A stretch of 64,000 nucleotides of DNA. It comes from Moniliella sp. 'wahieum' (taxonomy: Eukaryota > Basidiomycota > Moniliellomycetes > Moniliellales > Moniliellaceae). The notes under the pieces were generated by a model. It made no database searches and was not told the origin of the DNA. It saw only the letters and a program-made list of their open reading frames with translations. This document shows positions 45,899-57,873 of this stretch, in pieces. A program made the translations under genes and the position numbers. The DNA lies in contig RSEE01000137.1 of assembly GCA_003971905.1 (NCBI GenBank), positions 1 to 64,000 on the forward strand, in the 5' to 3' direction. Every line of letters starts with the position of its first letter. Position 1 is the first letter of the stretch.

Positions 45899-48800
45899 AT
45901 GCGCGCCAGCCATCCCAGTAAGAGCATTCAGCACCCGCCCCACACACCACCACCACCACCACCACCATCGCCCTCGCCATCGCCACCACCGCCATCGCCA
46001 CCACCACCATCGCCACCACCACCATCGCCATCGCCACTGGCCTTGCCACCACCCCCTCCCCCCCACCCGGCACCGCAGCGGCAGACACGCACAGCCGCGG
46101 CTGCCCCCCCCCCGCTCTAGTCCCCCCTGCCGCCGCTCTCGTTCTGGCTGCTGGTGCTGCTCGTCTTGCCCCAGTACCTCAACGCCCCGCCCGCCGACCG
46201 AGCAGCACTCCGGCCTCTCCTCCGCCTCCCTCTTCGCCTCCGACGACCCCGACAGCGCCCCGCGCATCCGCCGCCGCCGCTGCCTCCTCCGCCTCCGCCT
46301 CGCCCTTGCCCGTGCCCGCACCCACGCCCGCACACCGCACCCCCGCGCGTCGCCAGCTCCCCCTCCGACGCCGTTGGCGACGCGCTCTCGACCATTGGTC
46401 TTGCCTTTGGCCTCGGCATCCTCGCCCTCCCCATCCTCTTCAACCCGCCCCTCCTCCTCGTCCTCCTCCTCCCGTCCTCCGCCCCGCCGGGTGCACCAGC
46501 AGCGCCCAGCACAGAACCCTCCTCCCGAGTCGGAGCACAAGAAACCCCGCTCTTCCCCGTCTGGCCACCAGCACTGCCGACTGGGGCGTACCGCTGGACG
46601 TGCGCTTTGCCCCGCGCCTGGCCTCTCGCGCGCGACCCAACGCCCCTTCTCCACCCCCGTCCTCCGCCCCCAACGCTCCTCCATCCGCCGCGCCCGCCCA
46701 CACGCCCACACCGCCCTCGCCGCCTGCTCCCCCCCCCCGCTTGCCTCCCGCAAACCCTCCTCCCGCCTTAGCCTCCTCTCCGCCGTCCAGACACGCCGCC
46801 AGCTCGTCGTTGCTGACATTCAGTGGAAGGTACGTGTCTCCCCGGTACTCCTGTCCTTGCTGCTGCCCTTGCCACTGGCACTGCCCCTGCCTCTGCCTCG
46901 TTTCTGTGATCCTCGACTGACCATCGACCTTGCAAAGTTTGAGCCACGGCAGATGCCAGCACCCGAACTCGCCATGCCTGGCTTTGCGCTCCCCGTCGTC
47001 GACCAGCAGTCCGCCCAGCCCCCGCGTTTCCCCCTCCCTGCTGAAGATCCGCCGCAGCCCATGGACATAACCATCCCCATCCTCCCCACGCCCATGCCCA
47101 TGCCCACCCCGCAGCCCCCCCCCCTCTTTCTGCGCACGTACCCGACCTTCCTGCCATCCCTCCGTCGCCGCCTGATCTCCCCGCCATCCCTCCGCCGCCG
47201 CCGGACGCACCCGACGGACAAGACGACCCGACGGACCACTCTCTCCCTGCCACGCACGGACGACCGCCGTCGACCCTCTCTCGTGCCTCCCCTCATCGTA
47301 CCCGAACGCAGCGGCAGTGGGATCGGTCCTCGCGGCCACCTCAGCCCTAGCGATTCGGCTAGTGTCGCCGACACACCCAACCCGCTCAACAACCCTTTGG
47401 CCACCACGACGGCCCCTCCCGCCCATTTCCCTCTCGCCCGTCTTGGGCTCCGACGGTCCACTCCCTTCCCGGAACCTGGCGCTGGATTGGAACCTGTGTC
47501 TGTGCCCGTGTCTGTGCCAGTGTCTGTGCCTTCTTCCTTGCCCGCTCTCCCGTTACCACCCACCATTTCCTTTGCCGCCGGCGCCGGCAAGTACAAGTAC
47601 AAACACACCCGAAGCGGAACGTTCCCCTTCGGCTCAGCCTCTGCCCGTCGTGCGAACCTCCGATTCACCCACCTCGTTCGTCCGCCCAGGCCACACCCAC
47701 CGCGCATCCCTCAGCGCCAACGCACCGGCCTTTGTTCCCTCCAGTGCGCGGCAAGGACCTCTAGGCGTAGGCACTGGCAACGGGCCTACGCCCTTCCACT
47801 TCCCCCCCTTACCCTCGGCTGCCCCCACTGCCAGGGGACGGGTACCGTGTCGAGAACGCAACTGGGCTGATCAGTGTGCCGGCTCCACCGCGTCGGTCCC
47901 GGCGGACCATACGCGTAGACGTAGCGCGACGGTCAGTGCGTTCGGACCGGACTTGGCTTTCCCCCGCCCTGGCGCCCCATTGACGCTTTGCCCCCCACCC
48001 CGGTCCGCTCTACGTTTGGCGTCACCGTCACCACTCCGTCCGCCTCTGCCTCCGCCTCTGCCTGGTATGGCACGCGATCCCCTCCCTCTGACGTCCCGCA
48101 CGTTCCCCCTCCCCCCCCCCGACCGTCGAGCAGCCCACGGTGCCTGACCCTACCGTTACCTCCCACTCCCGCCACCGCTACCAATCCCGCTTCCGCTTCT
48201 GCTTCCACCTTGCTGGGATCCAGTAGCTTCGGCATGGGCGCACATACTTCTCACTTCTCCGGTGTGGCCGCTAGCCCTCCCACTGCTGGGCCCACTCGGT
48301 CGCCTGGTCCCGCGCCTCCCGACGCCATCTGGCGCATTGATCCCGCCCGCCATGCCTATTCCGGGTCGGATGGGCACGGCGAGCGGATCGTGGAACGTGC
48401 GTGGCGCACCACATGCTTACCCGTTCTTGCAACCTGCCGCTCGTCCCAGTGCGTACGTCGGAAGTACTACCGTTGCACGTGCTGCGACCGGTGGGGTGGC
48501 AGGAGGGATGGTAGGTCCCAACCCCTGCGGGCGCTACAACCTCCACAACAGCTACGGGCGCCCCTCCGGTGTCTGTTTCGTCTGCTTCGCCACACGTGCA
48601 TGCCCGGCACATGTCCGGGGCCATGTTGGCCAGCGGGATGAACGCGAACGCGAACGCGAATGGGAATCCCAATCTGAATCCCAATCTGAATCCGGCTATG
48701 AATCTGAATCTGAATCTCAGTCCGAGCATGAAGATGAATATGAATGTGGCTCGACGGGGGTCGATTTCCTTGGCCAGCGGACCGACGGGCAACAGCGCTC

Positions 48801-51800
48801 ACCCCCCCCGCTCACGGACAGGCCGTATCGTTCACCACCCTCTCAAGACTACTGGCCACAATTCGACCCCGAGCGTGCAGTTGGACCCGGCGGCGTTTGC
48901 CGAGATGCTCGCGGCCCAAGCGGGTGCGGCGCAAGCTAAACCCGACCCGACGGGGTCGGGGTCGGGCTTAGGATCGGGCACGAGCACGGGTCTGGGTATG
49001 GGAATGGGCATGGGCATGAGTGCGGGCGCAGGGATAAGGGGGAAGAGCGGACTGGAGAATGGGCAGTATGCTAAGGACCGTCCCTTGGGTCGTGTTGCCC
49101 CAGCTACCGTCGTCTCCCCGCTGAAACCTCGCAAGGCCATCACCCATCCTCGTCCCGGACGAGGTACCTGCGTCGCGACGCCCGCCGGCCCAGCCGTACG
49201 CCTACCTCGCTCCGCCGGCGCGCGACGAGGCGCTGCAGCTGGAAACGGAGGTGGGGGATTTGTTGGATGCGGATCTGGCCGAGGCAGAGCGCAAGATGCA
49301 GCAGGAGGAAGACGAAACGGAAGAAGAAGAAGAAGACGATGATGATGAGGGAGAAGCGCGTCCTACTTCCCGATCTGCGTCTACGCACTCGTCCAACGGG
49401 CACGGGAGCCCGTCGCACGTCCTCCCACCCGGGAGAGACGACGGAACAAGTGCAGGCCAAAAAAAACATCTGCTGCGCTTGCGAATCATCAACCGTCGTC
49501 GCGGGGGCTGGCACGCTCGGCGCCCGCTTCTGCACCTCGCCTTGCCGGCGGACAGCGACCCGCAGCCGACTGGGGATCGGGCGGCGGTCCAGCCGGACAC
49601 CTCCCGCTCCCGCGGGCTTTTTGCCGGTGCAGCAGGACAGGAACCGGTCAGAGTGGATGCCGCGGGGCGCACTGGGTCGCTGAAGAACAGCAAATTGCTT
49701 GTGCTGGCGGCGCAGTGCCAGTGCCTTGCCTGGCTCGATCCGCGTCTCGACGCCATCTCGCGGTTTCAGCACGAGGAAGAGTTGCCGCCCTTTCCGTTGC
49801 CTGCCTCGCTCGTCGTCGCTGTGCCGCCACCACCGTACCGCGCCTGGAACGGTTACCTCCTCCGCTGGCGCAACGATGAGGCCCATCGCGCCTGGGCTCA
49901 GGAACTGACCGCGTTCCTCCCTCTCGACATGGTACGTTGTCCCCCCCCCTCCAAACACGCTTTCTGTTGTCCCGACGGCCTGGGATTTCGGCTGCACGAG
50001 ATACTGACACGGAGCAGGACCAGGCCGCCAGTTTCGACGCCGATGCTGATGCCGATGCTGATGGCGACACTGACGCCGACGCGCTCCCCGCGCTGGACGA
50101 ATGGACCCATCTCGTCCCGGCCGCCGGGACGAGAGAGGAAGAAAGGGTAGCGTTGTTGGCCCGCGCGCGCGGCGCGAACGCCGCTCCCCGTCTCTCGCCC
50201 CCCGCAGCTTGATGCCCATCGCGCGAGACGAGCTGCCAGAACCCGCCGGGATCGACACGACGTTTGCCGCCAGCGCGCCGGGTCGGGTACCGGACATTAC
50301 GCTGGCCGAGGAATCAGAGAGCGTGTCGACACTGTCGTCGTCGCCGGAGCCGGAGGCGGGTCGGAGGTCGGTCGCACAAGCTACTCGAGCACGGTACCGC
50401 CACCGGGGCTTCGCGCCACTCGCCCCGGTTCACCTTGGGCCTCTCCTCGCCCGGCGGGTCCTTTGGTTTGTCCACCTTCCTTCCCCTTCCGCCCGTCCCG
50501 CCGCTCGGCGAGGCCAGCTTGCTCGACCCGGCTACCGAAGCCCGTATCCGCGCTCGCCACGACCGTCTCTCTGCCCCCTTCTCTTCCGCACCCACCCCGA
50601 CCACAGCCCTCTCCCCCACCACGTACGACCGCGAACTTAAGAGCGACTCGGCCCTGCCCCTCCACCTCCGCCGGCGCCCTCAACACAAAAGGACCCGAGT
50701 GGCCTCCCTGCTCCTGCTCCGGATCCTGCTCCGGATCCTGCTCCGGATCCTGCTCCCAGTCCGTCCAAGCAGAGCCCCAGGGTAGTCCCCCTGGCCGAAA
50801 AGGAGAGGGAGGAGATGGGCCACGGCGTGCCGAGCCCGCAGCTGGGACCGACGTTGGCGCCGCTGTTGTCTGCGCCATCCTGGTCGCGGTTTCCACCCGA
50901 CGAGTACGACTCGGACATGGATACCAACCCGTCGGACCACGCGAGCAGCCTGATGAGCCTCATCCACGAGCGCGAGGAAGGCCCTGATGACTCGGACGGG
51001 CCGGCGGTCGGACGTCTGTCGAGCGTGGGCTTTCTTGCGTCGGACGACCGCGGTGCGCCCGAGCACACGGTGCTGCCACGGACCACACCGACGCGCAGGG
51101 CAGCGACCCGCTGCGCAGTCGGCGCACGAGCCAGGCGAGCCGGTGGACGAGCCACGGACGGAGCATGACGTGCGAGACGTTGCCCTCGTCGAGCATTGGC
51201 GAGGGGAGAGGATTGCGCGCGGCGCGCCGACCCCGCCGCCGTCCGAAGCGGCCATGAGCCGTCGGCCGAGCTACTTCCTGCCCCGACCGAGCGTCTCGGG
51301 CCGCTCCTCCACCACCCTCGCCGTGCTCGCCCCCAGCCCGCCCGTGCGGCCTGTCCCGCGCCCGCTGCCCGACGACCCGGACTACATCTCCAACCCGTCC
51401 GACGAGGACGAGGAGGAGCTGTACGGCGCGTACGACCCCGACGCCAGGACGACCTCGCGTTAGTCCGTCCGCCTTACATCCCCATGGCCACTGCTCGCCC
51501 GCCCCACACGGGCGCCTACCCGCTCGGCCGGCATGGCCACGCGATCCCCGCCTCCACCGTCCCGGCCAGCCGTCGTGAGGAGCCCCAGCCGCTGCCACAC
51601 CACCCACACCCGCCACACCAGCCACGCTTCTCCCCCGGCTCGCAGGGCTCGCAGCGGTCGCTCTTGCCGCCCGGGTCGGGACCAAGGACGCTCAACGCGG
51701 CCGCGCCAGCGTTCCAGCCGACCGGACAGCGCGCGTTTACGTTCCAGTCGCCGCTGCCGTACCCCTACCCCAGTCTGCCCGACGACAAGCCCACGCCGCC

Positions 51801-54800
51801 CTCGGCCCTCGGCCTCGCTCTCGGTCTCGTCCCCCGGAACAGGCACAGTCAGGCACAGGCACCAGTTTCCATTTGCCCGACGTGTTTGCCCGTCCGCCGC
51901 TGGCCAAGCCCATCACTATCCGTCGGCCCAAGGAGACCACGCACACGTCCCCACTGGCTTCGCCACACCGCACCCTGTCCGCCTCGCAGGGAGACGTGCT
52001 GGTGCCGAGCCGGCCGTCGCAAGCACAAGATAATACAGGGTCCAGCGTGCCCAAACTCGTTTCCCATCTGAACGAGATGATGAAGAACCAAACTGGCTCC
52101 CACGACGCCTCCCCAACAAGGTAGGTGCGTCAGCAGGTGCTCCGCGTGAATCGGCCCTGTCTCTCGCTGCTTCGGGGCACAATAGGCTCTCCCACCCAAC
52201 TCGTGCCTCCTCCCCTCGCATCGCCATCGCCTCCGCCCTCGGTGCCCTCTGAGACGGAAGAGATGGCCAGTTGGCACGCGACGAAAAAGGATGGCTTAGG
52301 TCACGCGTACCCCTCTCCCTCTGCGCACCCACACGAAGACAACAGTGCCGACGACGCCGACGGATCGGACTTGGATCGTTCCACGGACTACGGCTCGAGC
52401 GAGATGGGCGCCGAAATGGAAATGGAACGGGAGACGGAGGAGGAAGAGGAAGAGGAAGAGAAAGAGGAAGATGTGGTGGACGAACTAGCACGAAGACTGG
52501 AGCAAAGTGTGGATGCATGGTTGGACCAGCTGGTACGGCAAATGCGGAACGCAACCAATGGACCAACCAGTGGACCAGCCAGTCGACCTGTGCCTCCTCC
52601 ACACACGTGGGCGCCTCCCCTGGTGCTCAGCTCGGACGGCCAACCTCGGTTCCTGGACCCCAAGGCGGTCGGCACACCCAACTGCTCCCCGCCCCGCGTG
52701 CGTCCCAGGCGCTCAACCTGTCCGAATCGGGCGAACACGACTTTGACCGCGTCCAGGCCGTGTTGGAAAGCCAGTTTGCCCAGCTGAAACGGACCTTGAC
52801 CCAGGCCATTCCGGAGCTGGTGCAGGATCACTACCGGGTCGCTGATGCACGTCCCGTCTCCACTTCCACTTCCACCTCCACTTCCACTTCTACGGCTCCT
52901 TCTACGCCAAAGGAGCGTGCTGCCCACTTATCCGACGAGGCCTTGGCGCGTCTCATGAGCACCATCGCCTACCGTATCCGTCATAGCCTTACCATCTCCG
53001 TCGCCGAGGTACAGGCGTCGATCACAGGCTTGCCTCCGCCCGTCGCTTCGCCCCTGCTTCTGTCCCTGGAACGGGTGGAACGAGCGGTAGCTCAGCTTCC
53101 TGCGTTCGACCAGGCCCAAGCGAAGGTGGAGGAACTGGTGAGCTACGTGTCGGCACGCATGGACGGCCTCAAGCGCACCATGCAAGAGGGACAAGACGCG
53201 TTGACGGACGAAGTGAACATGGCGGTATACAAGGCGGTTGCGCCTCAGGTAGAAGAACGCGCAGAGACAGACCCGGAACTGGTCTCGTCCATCTTGGTCT
53301 CCAACTTGGTCCAGGTCGTGGAAGAGTACACGTCCTATGGCGATCAGGCCGAGGTCGCAGGCGAATTGGTCAGCAGCCTCGTTCGCCCCTTGATCTCTTC
53401 CCTGATGCAGGACTTTTTGGACGACGTGCGCGCACACACGGAAGCCTTGTGGGACGATTGGGTCGACGAGGCGAACGAGCGCTTGGAAACGGCTTATGCT
53501 CACCTCGGACCCCTCACAACAACCAAAGATCGTACCAAGCTGGGCGCGAGAACGGGCACAGGCACGGGTACGGGTACGGGTACGGGTACGGGTACGGTGC
53601 TCCGCCCATCTTCCGTCCAGCCTTCGTCGCCGGTCCGGACTGCCTTGGCCAATCGTACAGCGCTGGACAAGGCAGTGGGATCCGAGGCGGTGCACAAGGC
53701 AGTGCTAACGGCGCTCAAAGAGAACAGCATGGATTACGATCAGCTGGTTCGGATGCTGGAGCCGCTGATCGACAAGCAAGAAGGTACCAATGCGGGTCTG
53801 GAGGTGGTGTTGGAAAAGCAGCGGGATACGCTGTCCGAAGTGGGCCGATTGCCGGCGCTAGCACGGTCAATGGCAGACCGGGTTTTGTCCTCGACACGGA
53901 GAACTAGGGATTCGTTTAATCATCTGCTAGAGCGCATGGGTGCGCTCGTCACCCTCGATGAGTCCACTGTGTCATTCATGTCGGATCTGGAGGAAGAACG
54001 ACTGAGCTTGGAGGAGAAGGTGGCCCAACTCACACGCCACATGCGCGACCAAGAACTTTCGCAGCACGCCGCCAAGGCTGAGGCCAAGGCCCAGCAGGGC
54101 ATTGTGGCTGCGTTGGAGGCCAGTCTTGCGTCTCTACGGGACCGACTCGGCCGAGCCGAGACTGACCTGGTCCGGGTCCAAGATGAAGCCAATCTCCACC
54201 GGAACGAGGCGATGCGCGCGCTGCAAGAAGAGAACGAGGCGCGCCACCAGCTTGAGACGGCCCGGCGCGCCCAGATCCAAGCGGAAACCCGCTTGGCTCA
54301 GATGCAAGACGAGCAGATGCAAGCCAAAGCGCGCGCGGAGCAGTGTGAGGAGGAAGCTGAGGCTTCCAGGGCCGCGCTCCGAAGTGAACGCGAAGAGTAC
54401 GATGCTCATTCCGTACCCAGCAGGCCCAACTCGAGTCGGCCGAAACGGCCGCCGCGGCAGCGCGCAAGCAAGTGGACTTTATGTCGATTCGCTTGCTGGA
54501 GGTGGAAACGATGGCGAACGAACGGGTCGCCGAGCAGAGCAAGATTGCAGCGGAGACGTTGGGAGAACAACAAGAGTTGCGTCGCCGCTTGGCGGAGCAG
54601 GATACGATGATTCACAAGCTGGCCACCGAGCTGGCGACACAAACTCACCTCTCTACCGTCGCTTCCACCCAGCTGGCCGATGCGAATCGACGTGCCATCG
54701 ATGCAGACAAGATGAGTCGGATGTTGATGATGGCCGAGCGGACGATTGCCACACTGCAATCTAAAGTACAGGCCATGCAAGCATCGTCCGCTGAGATGAA

Positions 54801-55420
54801 GAAGTCCCAGAACGAGGCAGCTGTACGTACTTTCCCCCCCCCCTCCCCACCTCCTCGCCTCTATCGGGGTTCGATAGTTATTACGTGCGTGTGTGAACGG
54901 GAAGAAAGAAAGACTAATATATACTGACGCGGATGAATTTGAATTGGACTGCCGGTGGACAGCGTTCTCAGCGCGAATTTGACCAGTACCGTTCCCAGTT
55001 CCAAGCCATGGAGCGTGAGGTGGGCGCACTCAAGGAGACGATGGTCGAGCGTGCACGGCTGGACGAGGCCGAGCGAGTGATTGCGTCCAACACAAAAGAA
55101 AACGATGAGCTCAAACGGAAAATCGCCTTGTTGCAAGCCACGGCTGTGCCCCCCGCCCCTACCCCTACTAGTACGACTAGCCTTACCTCGACGAGTGTCG
55201 CGTCGCGGCCGCGCGGGCGAGCGCGGTCCGAGTCGACATCCTCTCTTCTTCCCCCGCGTCTTGGTACATGGCGCCGACGTCGATGGCACGGGTGAAGAGT
55301 ACACCCTCTGTGTCTACTCAGGCGGCCGCTACGACACCCAAGGGCGCGGGGACCACCTGGATAGCCTTGGGCGAGGTAGGACACATGGTCCAGGTCGACC
55401 AAGACGGCTGGTGGAGCTGA
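45899..55420 (+). CDS. Very large membrane-anchored low-complexity/coiled-coil protein of unknown function, frame-disrupted
   Basis: I could not place this about 3,000-codon locus in a named family. Order: a Pro-rich start (MRASHPSKSIQHPPHTPP); hydrophobic segments LSFWLLVLLVLPQYLN (46140) and STIGLAFGLGILALPILF (46390); a long Ser/Pro linker; an Asn/Gly/Met-rich stretch (MNANANANGNPNLNP, 48640-49040); ERKMQQEEDETEEEEEDDDD (49290); a better-ordered block near 49690-49930 with LAAQCQCLAWLDPRLDAI; an acidic block (52430); then a long coiled coil (52740-55140), e.g. FDRVQAVLESQFAQLKRTL and REVGALKETMVERARLDEAE. The C-terminus is GEVGHMVQVDQDGWWS, TGA at 55418. Introns are clear at 46830-46952, 49932-50017, 52121-52185 and 54823-54962. 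Two adjacent genes cannot be excluded. An envelope, tether or spindle-associated scaffold would fit the layout, but this is speculation. Confidence 0.5.
45943..46045 (+). repeat. CACCAC/CATCGC trinucleotide-type array
   Basis: About 100 bp of CACCACCAC and CATCGCC units near the 5' end of the large gene. In the chosen frame it encodes Pro/Ser repeats. Confidence 0.85.
53559..53597 (+). repeat. ACGGGT hexanucleotide microsatellite within coding sequence
   Basis: ACGGGT/ACGGGC repeats about six times in frame inside the large coiled-coil gene and encodes a Thr-Gly dipeptide run. A 6-bp unit preserves frame. Confidence 0.85.
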
Positions 55421-55476
55421 TTCCCCAACCTGCACCCCAACCCCAATAACCCCAACCCCATGCAACCCGATGAACT

Positions 55477-55516
55477 CGATCCCGATCCCGATCCCGATAT
55501 ACCGATACCGATACCG
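55477..55516 (+). repeat. CGATCC/CGATAC hexamer array, first block
   Basis: Three to four CGATCC units pass into CGATAC units. A related array follows at 55721. Confidence 0.8.
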
Positions 55517-55720
55517 AACCTACCCAAAAATACCATAGCCCGGCCCACCATTTCCTTCTTCCCATCCGAGGGGGAGGCTTGGCCCACCAGGCCCACACGG
55601 ATCGAAGTTTGATTCAAGTTGGATCTGGCGAGCTGCGTCCTGCAAAACTGATCCAACAGGCGCTTGCACTTTTCTTGACCGGCCTTCTCCCTCTGTTTTC
55701 TCGACTCGCATCCACCATTT

Positions 55721-55749
55721 CCCGATCCCGATCCCGATCCCGATCCCGA
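55721..55749 (+). repeat. CGATCC hexamer array, second block
   Basis: About four to five CGATCC units in the same orientation as the first block. Confidence 0.8.
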
Positions 55750-56161
55750 AGACCCCATACATTTTCCGACCCGAACCCCCCATACGTTTTGAGAATGTTT
55801 ACCGTTACCATACCTTGTTTCCGGTTTCCGGCTCAGGGCAGTGGGAATGTGGTTCGCCACTGCCCCCGGTCCTGTTCTAGCACGCAGACACGGCACACGA
55901 GTTCCGCCGCCCTGGGATATGGTATAGCAGAACTTAAGAGTGTGACCGGCTTAACAGGCGAAGGAGAAGGAGAAGGAGAAGGAGAAGGGAAGAAGAGAAA
56001 CAACCCACCCGCTTGCAGGCGCATCCATGACGTCACCAACCCTGCCCCACGCGGGTCACGTGCGTCCCCGCCCCCGTTTACCCCACCGCGGGTACCCCGC
56101 CCAACCCTACCGCTGGGCCTCGCTGCGTCTTCTCATCTGCCCCACCGTCGAGCGTCCCCCG

Positions 56162-56219
56162 ATGGGCCTGCCGTGGCTCCCACTCGCCGTCTGGGCGCTC
56201 CTCGCGCTCCTCGCCGCCA

Positions 56220-56251
<32 letters not shown>

Positions 56252-57873
56252 GCCACCAGCAGCGTCGTCGACGTCTCCGCCGCGACGTTTGCGTCCCTCG
56301 TGCTGGGCGTGCGCAAACCCACGCTGGTCGCCTTCACCGCGCCTTGGTGTCCCCACTGCGTCCAGCTCCACGACGCATTCGATGGTGCGTCGCCTTTCTC
56401 CCATGGCCTTACCCCTACCCACCGCTGACCCTGTGATGCGCCCTCGCACACCAGATGCCGCTGCCGAGCTGGACGGGACTGTCCGGCTGGCCCGGGTCGA
56501 CTGTGGCGCAGAGGAAAACGTACCGCTGTGTGTCCAGCACCACATCCACGCTTTCCCCACCCTCGTCATGTTCCCCGCGACCAAACGCCGCCTGGGCAAG
56601 CTGTACCTCGGCGAGCACACCACCGACGCGCTGGTCACCTACGCCTTGTCTGAACTGCCTACGAAGCATGTGCGCAAGTTGACTTCTGACCAGGTCCAGC
56701 CCTTTGTCCATTCTGTACATCCCTTCCTGCCTCTGTGGTACTGTGGTACTGTGCTGTGCTGTGGTTGGTTTTTGTGTGACTAACGTTTGTTCCCATTGAA
56801 TGTGCACCAGAACGAGGCCAAGGTCCTGCTCTTGACTCCCAAACCTGCCTCTCCTGCCGTGTACAAGTCCCTCGCACTCGACTTTGTTGATCGGCTCGCC
56901 TTTGCCTCGGCACGCACTACCCGCCCCGACATCCAAGCCGCTTTGGCAAACGTCCACCTCCCCGTCCCATCCGAATCGACAGGAACGGGTACCTTACTCT
57001 TCCTCCCGCCTCGCACCCACCACAACCCAGATCAAGACAGAGATCATGCCCCAGATCAAGACCGAGATCAAGACCATGACCAAGATCAAGATCAAGATCA
57101 ACAAGGGAGGTACGAAGTGTACACTGGTCCGATGCGCTATGACCCGCTGTACGCATGGTTGGACGCGCGTGCGCCTATGCCGACGCAACGTGCACAGGAT
57201 ACGCATACGCTCCCACCCGACCCGCACCTGGGTTCCGCTAGCGCTCCCTCCCCCCCGATCCGTTCCAGTGCCGAGGGCAGAAAGAAGTGAACGTGCGCGA
57301 CGCTGATGCCCCAGCTCCGATTGCGCACGACCAGCCGCCCTCGGCCCTCCCGGGGGGGGAGGTAGGGGGGGAGGAAGCCAAGTTGAGCGCCTTGTTTGCC
57401 CAGGCACTCAAGGGCAGCACGGGCGAGACGGGCGGGGCGCAGCGCGTGTTAGCTGCTCTAGCACAAGATAATGCAGTTGATCGTGCGGACTTGGACTTGG
57501 ACTTGCTTGCCGATCCTCTGGCCGACTTGTCCGCCGACGAACAGAGGGGCATCGACGAGTCGGTGCGTGCAGTTCGAGATGCGAGGCTTGCGGCGCAATC
57601 GGCCGAGCCAGAGACGTTGGATGCCCAGCTGGAAAAGGCGACGCAGTGGTTGATGGACGCTGTGGCGCTGGATACTTATATGGCCGAAGAACATCCGACC
57701 ATGTTGGATGCCAACCAGCGCGCGTTGCTCGATCAGGCTCAGGCGGTGCTACGCCGTCGAAAACAGTTGCTTGCCAACAAGAACAAGAACAAAAGCAAAG
57801 CAAAAACAACATCAAGAACAAGAACAACGAAGGGACACAAGCGGCAGGACATGGTGCACATGATGACTTGTAA
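56162..57873 (+). CDS. ER thioredoxin-domain protein, PDI-like, with variant HDDL retrieval signal
   Basis: MGLPWLPLAVWALLALLAAT is a signal peptide. The thioredoxin fold has the active site APWCPHC (CPHC rather than the PDI-typical CGHC) and, after intron 1 (56385-56454), DGTVRLARVDCGAEENVPLC and AFPTLVMFPA with the cis-Pro region. Intron 2 (56715-56810) precedes NEAKVLLLTPKPASPAVYK, a probable second, inactive thioredoxin-like domain. An Asp/Gln/Arg repeat (DQDRDQDHDQDQDQDQ, about 57030-57100) follows. After a frame break near 57288 comes a helical tail (TLDAQLEKATQWLMDAVALD). A second shift in the AACAAG-rich stretch leads to GHGAHDDL followed by TAA (57871-57873), which I read as an HDEL-type ER retrieval signal. 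Role: thiol-disulfide exchange on secretory proteins. It is adjacent to secreted hydrolases, but co-function is only suggestive. Confidence 0.75.

Larger units (their letters stand above)
55421..56161. other. Intergenic region with CGATCC microsatellites
   Basis: Upstream region of the thioredoxin-domain gene. It carries two CGATCC/CGATAC hexamer arrays (55477-55516 and 55721-55749), separated by about 205 bp, and a GGAGAA array (55960-55990). No gene is recognised. Confidence 0.55.

Noticed and set aside
45824-46819. 331-aa minus-strand ORF rich in Gly/Arg/Trp opposite the large gene
   Set aside because: It is a shadow of GC-rich repeats on the other strand. The opposite strand has intron signals and hydrophobic segments, and this ORF has no domain-like text.
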